Origin: an uncultured Clostridium sp.
GTDB lineage: Bacteria; Bacillota; Clostridia; TANB77; CAG-508
Reading direction: 5' to 3'
Assembly: GCA_947302485.1 (NCBI GenBank)
Contig: CAMYVO010000002.1
Location: 124,001 to 188,000 of the forward strand
DNA: 64,000 bases
This document shows, piece after piece, positions 47,970-55,665 of the stretch. The position numbers were made by a program, and so were the translations under genes. Position 1 is the stretch's first letter, and every line of letters begins with the position of its first letter. The notes beneath the pieces were generated by a model. That model made no database searches. It saw nothing but the letters and a program-made list of their open reading frames with translations, and had not been told where the DNA came from.

Positions 47970-49877
47970 CTAGACCTCCATTATAATAGGTAAGAGCATT
48001 GGATTTCTTTTTGTTCTTTGAAAGATATAATCTTTTAAGCTATCTTTTAGAGTTGATTTTATTGTCGACCACTCTTTTATATTATTTTCCTCACATCTTG
48101 TTAGTTCATCTCTTACAACTTTTTTAACATCTTCCATTAAATTTTCAGATTCACGAACATAAACAAATCCTCTAGATATAACATCTGGTCCTGCTACAAT
48201 TTCACCTGTAGACGAATCCATTGTAATAACTATAATAATTAGTCCATCTTGTGATAAATGTTGTCTATCACGAAGTACTATGTTTCCAACATCTCCAACT
48301 CCGAGTCCATCTACAAGTATTCTTCCTGATGGAACAGTTCCTCCATGTTTTGCATAATCTTCATTTATTTCTAATACTCTACCATTATGAAGCATAAATA
48401 TATTTTCTGCATCTATACCTACATCTTTTGCTGTGCTCGCATGTGCAATTAATTGTCTATATTCTCCATGTACAGGAATAAAATATTTTGGTTTTACTAA
48501 AGAAATCATAAGTTTTTGTTCTTCTTGGCATGCATGCCCTGATACGTGAATTGCCTCTAATGAACTATATATAACTTCAGCACCTATTTTCATTAAATCA
48601 TCAATTACTTTTGAAACCAATTTTTCATTTCCAGGTATTGGTGTTGCTGAAATAATTACTAGATCATTTGGTGTGATTGCTACTTTTTTATGATCACCTG
48701 CTGCCATCCTTGTTAATGCAGACATTGCTTCACCTTGACTTCCTGTAGTAATTATTACAAGCCTATCATCTGGATAACTATTTATCATATCAATATCAAT
48801 AAAAATATTCTCTGGTCCTTGTATATAGCCTAGTTCTCTTGCTGTTGTTATCATATTAACCATACTTCTACCACATATAGCAATTTTTCTTCCATATTTT
48901 ATACATGAATTTACTATTTGTTGAACTCTGTGAACATTCGAAGCAAAAGTTGCTACAACAATTCTTTTAGTACAGTTTAAGAACAGTTTATCAAATACCT
49001 CTCCAACAGTTCTTTCTGACATTGTATACCCTTTTCTTTCAGAGTTAGTACTATCAGACATTAGAGCAAGAACTCCTTTATTTCCAAGTTCTGCAAGTCT
49101 ACCAAAGTCCATTCTTTGTCCATCAATTGGAGTATAGTCAATTTTAAAATCTCCTGTATGAATTATAGTACCGACTGGTGTTTGTATAGCAAGTGCAACA
49201 GAATCTGGTATACTGTGTGAACTTCTTATAAATTCAACTTTAAATTTTCCAAGTTTTATTGTACTTCCTTGATTAACTATATGAAGTTTCGTGCTTCTTA
49301 AAAGTTTATGTTCATCTAATTTATTACTAATTAATCCTGCTGTTAATCTTGTAGCATATATTGGCACATTGATTTGTTTTAATAAATATGGAATTGATCC
49401 AATATGATCTTCATGTCCATGAGTAATAACAAGTCCTCTAATCTTGTTTTTGTTTCTTTCTAGATAAGTAATATCTGGAATTACTAAATCAACTCCCAAC
49501 ATGTCATCTTCTGGAAAAGCTAAGCCACAATCTACAATTACAATATCATTTTCGTATTCAAATACTGTAATATTTTTTCCTACTTCAAGCAAACCTCCTA
49601 ATGGTATGATTTTTAATGGACTCTTTTTAAATTTAAAATCATTATCATTATTGTTTTTAGATACATTTTTCTTTGTTTTATCATTTATTACAGATAAGCT
49701 TTTTTCTATGTTTTCAATTTTAGCTAGTTTATTGTCATCTATTTTAATAATCGATTTTGAAGTAATATTTTTCCTTTCATATGATTTTCTGTTATTAGTT
49801 TTTCTTTGAGTATTTGTACGATTTTGTTTTTTAGAATCTTTTTTTTGATTCTCATTTGTGCTTAAATCTTTTGTCAT
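47970..49877 (-). CDS. rnj: Ribonuclease J
   Basis: This metallo-beta-lactamase-fold exo/endoribonuclease matures and decays RNA in Firmicutes. After a basic, Asn/Lys-rich N-terminal extension of about 85 residues lacking in typical RNase J comes the core: PLGGLLEVGKNITVFEY, VITHGHEDHIGSIPYLLK (zinc motif), IHTGDFKIDYTP, LMSDSTNSERKGYT, ITTGSQGEAMSALTRMA and HVSGHACQEEQKLMISL with PKYFIPVHGEYRQL. The C-terminal domain follows. One paralogue is visible here; J1 or J2 cannot be told. Confidence 0.95.
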   Translation of the reverse strand: MTKDLSTNENQKKDSKKQNRTNTQRKTNNRKSYERKNITSKSIIKIDDNKLAKIENIEKSLSVINDKTKKNVSKNNNDNDFKFKKSPLKIIPLGGLLEVGKNITVFEYENDIVIVDCGLAFPEDDMLGVDLVIPDITYLERNKNKIRGLVITHGHEDHIGSIPYLLKQINVPIYATRLTAGLISNKLDEHKLLRSTKLHIVNQGSTIKLGKFKVEFIRSSHSIPDSVALAIQTPVGTIIHTGDFKIDYTPIDGQRMDFGRLAELGNKGVLALMSDSTNSERKGYTMSERTVGEVFDKLFLNCTKRIVVATFASNVHRVQQIVNSCIKYGRKIAICGRSMVNMITTARELGYIQGPENIFIDIDMINSYPDDRLVIITTGSQGEAMSALTRMAAGDHKKVAITPNDLVIISATPIPGNEKLVSKVIDDLMKIGAEVIYSSLEAIHVSGHACQEEQKLMISLVKPKYFIPVHGEYRQLIAHASTAKDVGIDAENIFMLHNGRVLEINEDYAKHGGTVPSGRILVDGLGVGDVGNIVLRDRQHLSQDGLIIIVITMDSSTGEIVAGPDVISRGFVYVRESENLMEDVKKVVRDELTRCEENNIKEWSTIKSTLKDSLKDYIFQRTKRNPMLLPIIMEV

Positions 49878-50329
49878 TTTATCTCTCCTTCTTAAATTTA
49901 TTTAGGTTTTAAGAAGCATAAATAGCATATTACACACAAAAAGTATACTTTTTGTGTAATATTTGTTTTTAAAACATCACATATTATATTATTTAAAAAC
50001 ACTTTACAATATTAAAACATGTTTTTATATTTATTACTCTATTGATTATATATCATATATTAAATACAAATATATATTGGTACCTACTTAAATATGTACA
50101 AAAATCCGCACAATACATATTAGCTTATACCATTAAGATTTCTCATTTTTTATTTTAATTATCTAACATATTTTAAATATTTTTTTATGCTTTATAAAAT
50201 CTATCTCTTCTTTACCCTAAGGTAACAACTGATTAATATTATACTATATGTTACCAAATAAGTCAAATATTATACATAAAAAAACCTCCTGCCTATGCAA
50301 ACAGAAGGAAAAATACTATGTTTATTAAT
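49878..50329. other. Intergenic region with 24-base palindrome
   Basis: About 450 bases lie between rnj and ddh. A perfect 24-base palindrome at 49934-49957 (arm ACACAAAAAGTA) lies 57 bases ahead of rnj and may be an operator or an RNA hairpin. A terminator lies at the far end. I see no ORF or tRNA in the rest. Confidence 0.6.
50278..50308 (-). terminator. Terminator after ddh
   Basis: On the minus strand CCTTCTG pairs with CAGGAGG (one G-U) over a 10-base loop and is followed by seven U. Confidence 0.85.
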
Positions 50330-51316
50330 TTATAAAATCTGTGTAATAATATCCTCATAATTCATATTTGAAATATACTTAGGCGCAACATCAGAAAAGT
50401 TCTTTGCACCCCTTATTCCATCTTTCCACATTCTATGTGTTGCTCTTGCATATGAAATCAAAATCGAAGATGTAAATTCAGGATTTGAATCAAGTTTTAA
50501 TGAAAACTGTAATACTTGTTTAACTCCATCTGATGTATTTCCAACTCCAATTACCATACCTCCATGAGGTAACTTAGAATGGTTTAGTTTAAGTTCTTTG
50601 CTTGAAACAAAATTTACTGTCGTGTCATATTCATCAAAATAATTAGACATACTTTTTATTTTTTCTTCAATTTTTTTCTTATTTGCCCATTCTTCTACTA
50701 CAACATAACATTCTCTATTATGCATTTGTTTCTTGGTAAAATCTGGGGTTTCTCCAGCAAGTACTCTGTCAATTGCCTCTTTTACAGGAACTGTATATTG
50801 TCTTGCATCTTTTACACCATCAATTCTTCTAATTGCATCTGAGTGTCCTTGACTTATACCATATCCCCAAAAAGTATATATCTTTGAATTTGGAAGAATA
50901 GATCTAATTAGTAACCTCATTTGAGAAAATAATCCTGGATCCCATCCAATTGACGTCATAGCAATTGTATCCCCCTGTTTAGCTGCATCATCCATTTTTC
51001 TTGTATATTCAAGTGCCTTTGCATGAGTATCAAAACTACACACAGTATTAAAAAATAAAGCAAATGCAGGGCCTTGTATAGGAAGGTCAGTTGCTGAACC
51101 TCCGCAAAGAATAACAACATCAATTTTTCCTACCCATTGGCTCATATTATCATATTTTATAACTGGTACAGATGAGTTTGTTTGAATAGTTTCTGGATTT
51201 CGTCTTGTAAAAATACATACAAGTTCCATATCAGTATTTTTTACAATTTGACTTTCTACTCCTTTTCCAAGGTTTCCATATCCAGCTATTGCAACTTTAA
51301 TCTTATGATTATTCAT
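50330..51316 (-). CDS. ddh: meso-Diaminopimelate dehydrogenase
   Basis: The 328-residue NADPH enzyme makes meso-DAP in one step from tetrahydrodipicolinate. It has KVAIAGYGNLGKGVESQI (nucleotide loop), CIFTRRNPETI, VVILCGGSATDLP, SIGWDPGLFSQMR, WGYGISQGHSDAIRRIDGVKDARQYT and HGGMVIG. These match the Ddh family well. It supports a DAP-type peptidoglycan in this organism. Confidence 0.96.
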   Translation of the reverse strand: MNNHKIKVAIAGYGNLGKGVESQIVKNTDMELVCIFTRRNPETIQTNSSVPVIKYDNMSQWVGKIDVVILCGGSATDLPIQGPAFALFFNTVCSFDTHAKALEYTRKMDDAAKQGDTIAMTSIGWDPGLFSQMRLLIRSILPNSKIYTFWGYGISQGHSDAIRRIDGVKDARQYTVPVKEAIDRVLAGETPDFTKKQMHNRECYVVVEEWANKKKIEEKIKSMSNYFDEYDTTVNFVSSKELKLNHSKLPHGGMVIGVGNTSDGVKQVLQFSLKLDSNPEFTSSILISYARATHRMWKDGIRGAKNFSDVAPKYISNMNYEDIITQIL

Positions 51317-51361
51317 ATTTCATCTCTTCTTTCTATACTGTAATACTTATTTCCTTTATAT

Positions 51362-52063
51362 TTATAATATGACCATTTCTTTATTTTTATTTCTAATTAT
51401 TAAATAAGCTACACCAGAAATTAAAAATGTTATTCCATAAGATATAAATATAACTCCCCAATTACCATTAGTAATGCTACTACCTGCAATACAAGAAGAT
51501 ATAATAGAAGGAAATCTTGCAAAAGAACTAATACATAAAAACTTGAGTGGCTTAACAGGAAGAAGTCCCCCAATATATACTATTAGATCCTTTGGTGTAC
51601 CTGGTATAAAAAAAAGTATAAATAAAGTTAAGTATAAACTCTTTTGATTAGAAAATACTTTGCTATTCTCTATTTTTTTTACTCTTTCCTTTGAAGCAAA
51701 ACTATATATAAAATCTCTTCCTAGCTTTCTTACAGCAAAGAAAACTACAAAACTGCTAATAAAAGCTCCTAATGTAATTATTAGTGTACCCCATATAGGT
51801 CCATAACACATTCCTGCAAGTAATTCAATTGGTTCTCCTGGTAATATTGCAAATAGAACTTGTGCGAACATTAAACCGATTATCTCTAAAACTCCTTTTA
51901 TACCCATAGATTGAATATTTTCTTTAAATCTTAATCTTCCCTCCATTGTAGATAAATCTTTAAAAATTGGGATTAATTCAATTGTTATATAAATAAATAA
52001 TGCAATAAATGCTATAAATAAAATTATTTTTAAAAACTTCATATTTTTTTCTTTATTTTTCAT
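51362..52063 (-). CDS. TVP38/TMEM64 (VTT-domain) membrane protein
   Basis: The 233-residue protein has several membrane helices and the VTT core: PGEPIELLAGMCYGPIWGTLIITLGAFISSFVVFFAVRKLGRDF, then FIPGTPKDLIVYIGGLLPV. Homologues (DedA/VTT) act in lipid scrambling or undecaprenyl/phosphatidyl lipid transport, but the substrate here is unknown. The first helix is near residues 8-30. The gene starts 4 bases after the thioesterase stop. Confidence 0.9.
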   Translation of the reverse strand: MKNKEKNMKFLKIILFIAFIALFIYITIELIPIFKDLSTMEGRLRFKENIQSMGIKGVLEIIGLMFAQVLFAILPGEPIELLAGMCYGPIWGTLIITLGAFISSFVVFFAVRKLGRDFIYSFASKERVKKIENSKVFSNQKSLYLTLFILFFIPGTPKDLIVYIGGLLPVKPLKFLCISSFARFPSIISSCIAGSSITNGNWGVIFISYGITFLISGVAYLIIRNKNKEMVIL

Positions 52064-52067
52064 TTTC

Positions 52068-52496
52068 TTATTCTTTCTCTTTTATTTCTATTTTCTCTAA
52101 TTTTTCATATAAATCAGGATATTTCTTTTTCATATTTAATGGTTTTAAATCTTTACTTACCCACGCATGAACAGTATATCCTTTATTTATTATTTTTTCA
52201 TCTTGTTCTTTTTTTACTTCATATTCAAATTCAATCCTAGCAGGTGTGAGTTTTCTAATAAATACTTTTATTAACAATTCATCTTCATAATCTGCAGGTG
52301 ATATATATTTACTATTTAGTTCTACAATCGGTGTCATAATTCCCATTTTTTCAAATTCAGAATATGAAATTCCAATAACTTTTTTTATAAAATCAGTACG
52401 AGCTACTTCATACCAAATTGGATATACAGAGTGATGTACAATACCCATCTTATCTGTTTCTGCATATCTTACTACTATTTTACTTTCGGTATACAT
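52068..52496 (-). CDS. Acyl-CoA thioesterase, YbgC/4HBT hot-dog family
   Basis: The 142-residue hot-dog protein has VVRYAETDKMGIVHHSVYPIWYEVARTDF, matching the 4HBT motif with catalytic Asp in the ETD segment. Its substrate is not predictable. It is transcribed with the VTT-domain gene, suggesting lipid turnover. It lies back to back with the dodecin-spoVA operon. Confidence 0.88.
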   Translation of the reverse strand: MYTESKIVVRYAETDKMGIVHHSVYPIWYEVARTDFIKKVIGISYSEFEKMGIMTPIVELNSKYISPADYEDELLIKVFIRKLTPARIEFEYEVKKEQDEKIINKGYTVHAWVSKDLKPLNMKKKYPDLYEKLEKIEIKEKE

Positions 52497-52671
52497 ATTT
52501 TCACATCCTTTTAATGCAATTATTAATATTATATAACAAATAAACTAAAATGACTACTTTATTCGTATAAAAATATTTAATTTGTATAATTTTTAAAAAT
52601 TTGGAAAATATATATTTGAAAATAATTAAAATAATAAATTTTTAAGAGCATTTGCTCTAGATGGAGGTTTT

Positions 52672-52891
52672 ATGGCTACAGAAAAACATATTTTAGTAAC
52701 AGGTTCGTCTACTATTTCGTGGAAAGATGCTATAATTCGGAACTATAAATGAGGCATCAAAAACAATTGATTACTTAACAGGAGTTAAAGTATTAAATCA
52801 AACAGCTAAAATAAACGGTAAAAAAATATCTGAATACTATGTCGATTTAGACATAAGCTTTACAATAAATAGAGATACGGATTCAGAATAA
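52672..52891 (+). CDS. Dodecin-like protein, +1 frameshift at a CGG codon
   Basis: Dodecins are small flavin-binding proteins that form hollow dodecamers. ATG at 52672 (behind GGAGG) gives MATEKHILVTGSSTISWKDAII, then CGG (52738-52740) and a stop four codons later. Skipping the C yields GTINEASKTIDYLTGVKVLNQTAKINGKKISEYYVDLDISFTIN, completing a 72-residue dodecin. Both halves match the family (W-x-DA, EASKT, V-x-x-GKxxxY). Neither half is in the long-ORF set because each is short. It is followed by spoVAC after 11 bases. Programmed shift, mutation or artefact remain open. Confidence 0.82.
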
Positions 52892-52902
52892 GGAGGCAAA
52901 AT

Positions 52903-53373
52903 ATGAAAAATAATCCTTTAGAAAGCTCAAAAGAATATCAAAATTACGTTAATAAAAAGTCACCAAATTCACCTATATTAAAAAATTGTTTTAATGCATT
53001 TTGGGTTGGTGGGCTAATTTGTTCTATTGGTCAAATTATACTAAATATTTGCAAATCAAGAGGTTTGGATACCCAAATCTCTGGAACTATTGTATCAATT
53101 ATTTTAATAGGAATTAGTGCATTTTTAACAGGCCTTAATCTTTTTAATAAAATAGGAAAATTTGCTGGTGCAGGTTCTTTAGTTCCAATTACAGGTTTTG
53201 CAAACTCTATCGTTTCCCCTGCAATGGAATTTAAATCAGAAGGCTATGTTATGGGTGTTGGAGGAAAAATGTTTACTATTGCAGGTCCTGTTTTAGTATT
53301 TGGTATTTCCGCTTCTATAATTGTAGGTATTATTTATTTAATATTTAATACTCAATCAATTACATTAGTTTAG
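52903..53373 (+). CDS. spoVAC: Stage V sporulation protein AC
   Basis: The 156-residue membrane protein has about four helices. It carries FNAFWVGGLICSIGQIILN and FAGAGSLVPITGFANSIVSPAMEFKSEGYVMGVGGKMFTIAGPVLVFG, the SpoVAC signature. Family knowledge: SpoVA proteins carry Ca-dipicolinate into the forespore and out at germination; SpoVAC is a mechanosensitive-like channel. It starts behind AAGGAGG, 11 bases after the dodecin-like gene. Confidence 0.96.
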   Translation: MKNNPLESSKEYQNYVNKKSPNSPILKNCFNAFWVGGLICSIGQIILNICKSRGLDTQISGTIVSIILIGISAFLTGLNLFNKIGKFAGAGSLVPITGFANSIVSPAMEFKSEGYVMGVGGKMFTIAGPVLVFGISASIIVGIIYLIFNTQSITLV

Positions 53374-53422
53374 AAAAAATCTGGAATCATTTATTACTTC
53401 TTAGAAAGGAATGATTGTAACA

Positions 53423-54427
53423 ATGAAAAAAATAGGAAATCAAACTATTAAATTTGATAATCCACCAAGTATTTTAGATGCTGCATGTATTGTTGGGCCA
53501 AAAGAAGCGGATGGTCCTCTTGCAAAATATTTTGATAAATGCTTAGATGATGAATTTTGGGGAGAAAAAACTTGGGAAAAAGCAGAAAGCAAGATAATAA
53601 GAGAAACTGTCAATATATTATTTTCAAAATCTGGCATATCCAATAAAGATATCGACTACTGTTTTGCAGGTGATTTATTAAACCAGTGTATATCTTCTAG
53701 CTTTGGCCTTCGTGATTCAAACATTCCATATTTTGGAATATTTGGTGCTTGCTCAACTTTTGTTGAAGCTATATCTCTTGCATCGGTATTTATAGAATCT
53801 GGTGCAGGAACAAATGCATTATGTGCCGCTTCTAGTCACTTTTGCAGTGCAGAAAAGCAATTCCGTTTTCCATTAGAGCTTGGAAATCAAAGACCACCTT
53901 CTGCGCAATGGACTGTTACAGGTTCTGGAGCAACCATTATATCTAAGGAAGGAAAAGGTCCATATATTACTCATGCTACACCTGGAAAAATTGTTGATAT
54001 GGGAATAAAAGATGCAAACTCTATGGGTGCTGCCATGGCACCTGCAGCACTAGATACATTGCTTGCACATTTTAATGATACAGGTAGAAATCCAAGTTAT
54101 TATGATGCTATTATCACTGGAGATTTAGGACATATTGGTAAAGAAATTTTAATAGATCTTGCAATAACAAAAGGATATAACATTAAATCAAACTATAATG
54201 ATTGCGGTGTTTTAATATTTGATAAAGAAACCCAAGATGTTCATTCTGGCGGAAGCGGATGTGCCTGTTGTGCTAGTGTGTTTTCAGGATATTTATTAGA
54301 TTGTTTAAGAAAAAAGAAATATAAGAAAATACTACTCATGGCAACTGGAGCTTTAATGAACTCTACAACTTCACAACAGGGTGAAAGTATTCCTGGAATT
54401 GCACATGCGATTTCTATTGAAATATGA
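53423..54427 (+). CDS. spoVAD: Stage V sporulation protein AD
   Basis: The 334-residue soluble SpoVAD subunit has a thiolase-like fold that binds dipicolinic acid. It has YFDKCLDDEFWGEKTWEKAESKI, FAGDLLNQCISSSFGLR, GIFGACSTFVEAISLAS and GDLGHIGKEILIDL, plus a Cys-rich GGSGCACCASVFSGYLL. I place the start at 53423 (MKKIGNQTIKF); the ATG at 53411 nearly touches the AAAGG motif. It lies between spoVAC and spoVAE. Confidence 0.96.
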   Translation: MKKIGNQTIKFDNPPSILDAACIVGPKEADGPLAKYFDKCLDDEFWGEKTWEKAESKIIRETVNILFSKSGISNKDIDYCFAGDLLNQCISSSFGLRDSNIPYFGIFGACSTFVEAISLASVFIESGAGTNALCAASSHFCSAEKQFRFPLELGNQRPPSAQWTVTGSGATIISKEGKGPYITHATPGKIVDMGIKDANSMGAAMAPAALDTLLAHFNDTGRNPSYYDAIITGDLGHIGKEILIDLAITKGYNIKSNYNDCGVLIFDKETQDVHSGGSGCACCASVFSGYLLDCLRKKKYKKILLMATGALMNSTTSQQGESIPGIAHAISIEI

Positions 54428-54444
54428 AAGGAACGTGATTTAAA

Positions 54445-54831
54445 ATGGATATATTTCAGAATATGGACTGGATGCAATTATTATATTGTTTTGTAACTGG
54501 TGGAATAATTTGCGTAATTGGTCAAATTTTAATTGATAAAACAAAACTTACTCCTGCTAGAATTTTAGTAATATTTGTAACTGCTGGTGCTATTTTAGGA
54601 GGACTTGGAATCTATCAGTATTTAGTTGATTTTGCAGGTGCTGGTGCTACTGTTCCTTTAACAGGATTTGGATACAATCTTGCAAAAGGTGCTATAGAAG
54701 GTGTACAGCAATATGGTTTAGTTGGAGCATTTATTGGTGGTGTTAAAGCTTCAGCTGGTGGAATTGCAGCAGCAGTATTTTTCGGATATATCGCATCTTT
54801 AATTGCAAAACCTAAGATGAAAAAACAGTAA
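54445..54831 (+). CDS. spoVAE: Stage V sporulation protein AE
   Basis: The 128-residue membrane protein has FVTGGIICVIGQILIDKTKLTPARILV, DFAGAGATVPLTGFGYNLAKGAIEG and ASAGGIAAAVFFGYIASLIAKP, the SpoVAE (SpoVAEb) pattern of about four helices. It completes the dipicolinate channel with spoVAC and spoVAD. It starts behind AAAGGAA and ends at a bidirectional terminator. Confidence 0.95.
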   Translation: MDIFQNMDWMQLLYCFVTGGIICVIGQILIDKTKLTPARILVIFVTAGAILGGLGIYQYLVDFAGAGATVPLTGFGYNLAKGAIEGVQQYGLVGAFIGGVKASAGGIAAAVFFGYIASLIAKPKMKKQ

Positions 54832-54860
54832 AAGAGTAGAAATCTAAATTTCTACTCTTT
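54831..54860. terminator. Bidirectional terminator
   Basis: A 13-bp perfect stem (AAAGAGTAGAAAT and its complement) with CTAA loop lies between spoVAE (plus) and murI (minus), touching the stop of both. Confidence 0.8.
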
Positions 54861-55641
54861 GTATATCTTTGATACTTTCTTCTTCATCAAGTAATTTATT
54901 TGCTACTTCAATAAAGTTTGTTTCTGTGTCTGTTAAGTATATTTCATATTTTCCTTTTTCTGTTTTTTTTGATAATCCATTTTCTTCTAAATATTTTTTC
55001 AAATACTTTCCTAATTTTTCACCTGTGTTTATTACATCTACATTGTTTCCTAATTCTTGCAAGATCAAATTTTTAAATAGTGGATAATGTGTACAACCTA
55101 AAACTAAATAATCTATATTATTAAATGTCTTCATATATTCTTTAATTGTATATTTTGCCACTTCATTTGAAATCCATCCTTCTTCAGCTAATAAAGCTAA
55201 AAGTGGACATTCAACACTCTTTATATAACTATTTTGTATTTCTTCTTTTATTTGTTTTTCCCATTGCTTACTTTTTATAGTTCCTTTAGTTCCAATAATT
55301 CCTATTTTCTGCCCTATTGTCACTTTAGTTTTTAAATACTCTACAGTAGGTTTAATAATTCCTATTATTGGAATATCGTATTCCTTTTGAAGGGTTTCAA
55401 GTGCTTGACTTGTCGCTGTCCCACATGCTATTACAATAAGCTTTACTTGTCTCTTTATTAAAAACTCTACACATTTTCGTGAAAGTTCAATAATTGTTTG
55501 TTCTGATTTATTACCATATGGAAAACTTTTTGTATCCCCCAAATAAATTATATCTTCATTTGGTAAAAATTTTTTTACCTCAGAAAGTACAGTTAGCCCT
55601 CCTACACCTGAATCAAACATTCCAATTGGCTGATTATTCAT
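54844..55641 (-). CDS. murI: Glutamate racemase
   Basis: The 265-residue enzyme makes D-glutamate for peptidoglycan. It has IGMFDSGVGGLTVL, IIYLGDTKSFPYGNKS, IVIACGTATSQAL with catalytic Cys, and VLGCTHYPLFKNLI with the second catalytic Cys and His. The usual ACNTA reads ACGTA, an Asn-to-Gly change beside the first cysteine. It is the last gene of the T-box pheS-pheT-murI unit. Confidence 0.94.
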   Translation of the reverse strand: MNNQPIGMFDSGVGGLTVLSEVKKFLPNEDIIYLGDTKSFPYGNKSEQTIIELSRKCVEFLIKRQVKLIVIACGTATSQALETLQKEYDIPIIGIIKPTVEYLKTKVTIGQKIGIIGTKGTIKSKQWEKQIKEEIQNSYIKSVECPLLALLAEEGWISNEVAKYTIKEYMKTFNNIDYLVLGCTHYPLFKNLILQELGNNVDVINTGEKLGKYLKKYLEENGLSKKTEKGKYEIYLTDTETNFIEVANKLLDEEESIKDIQRVEI

Positions 55642-55665
55642 TAAAATACCTCTTTCTTATTTATT

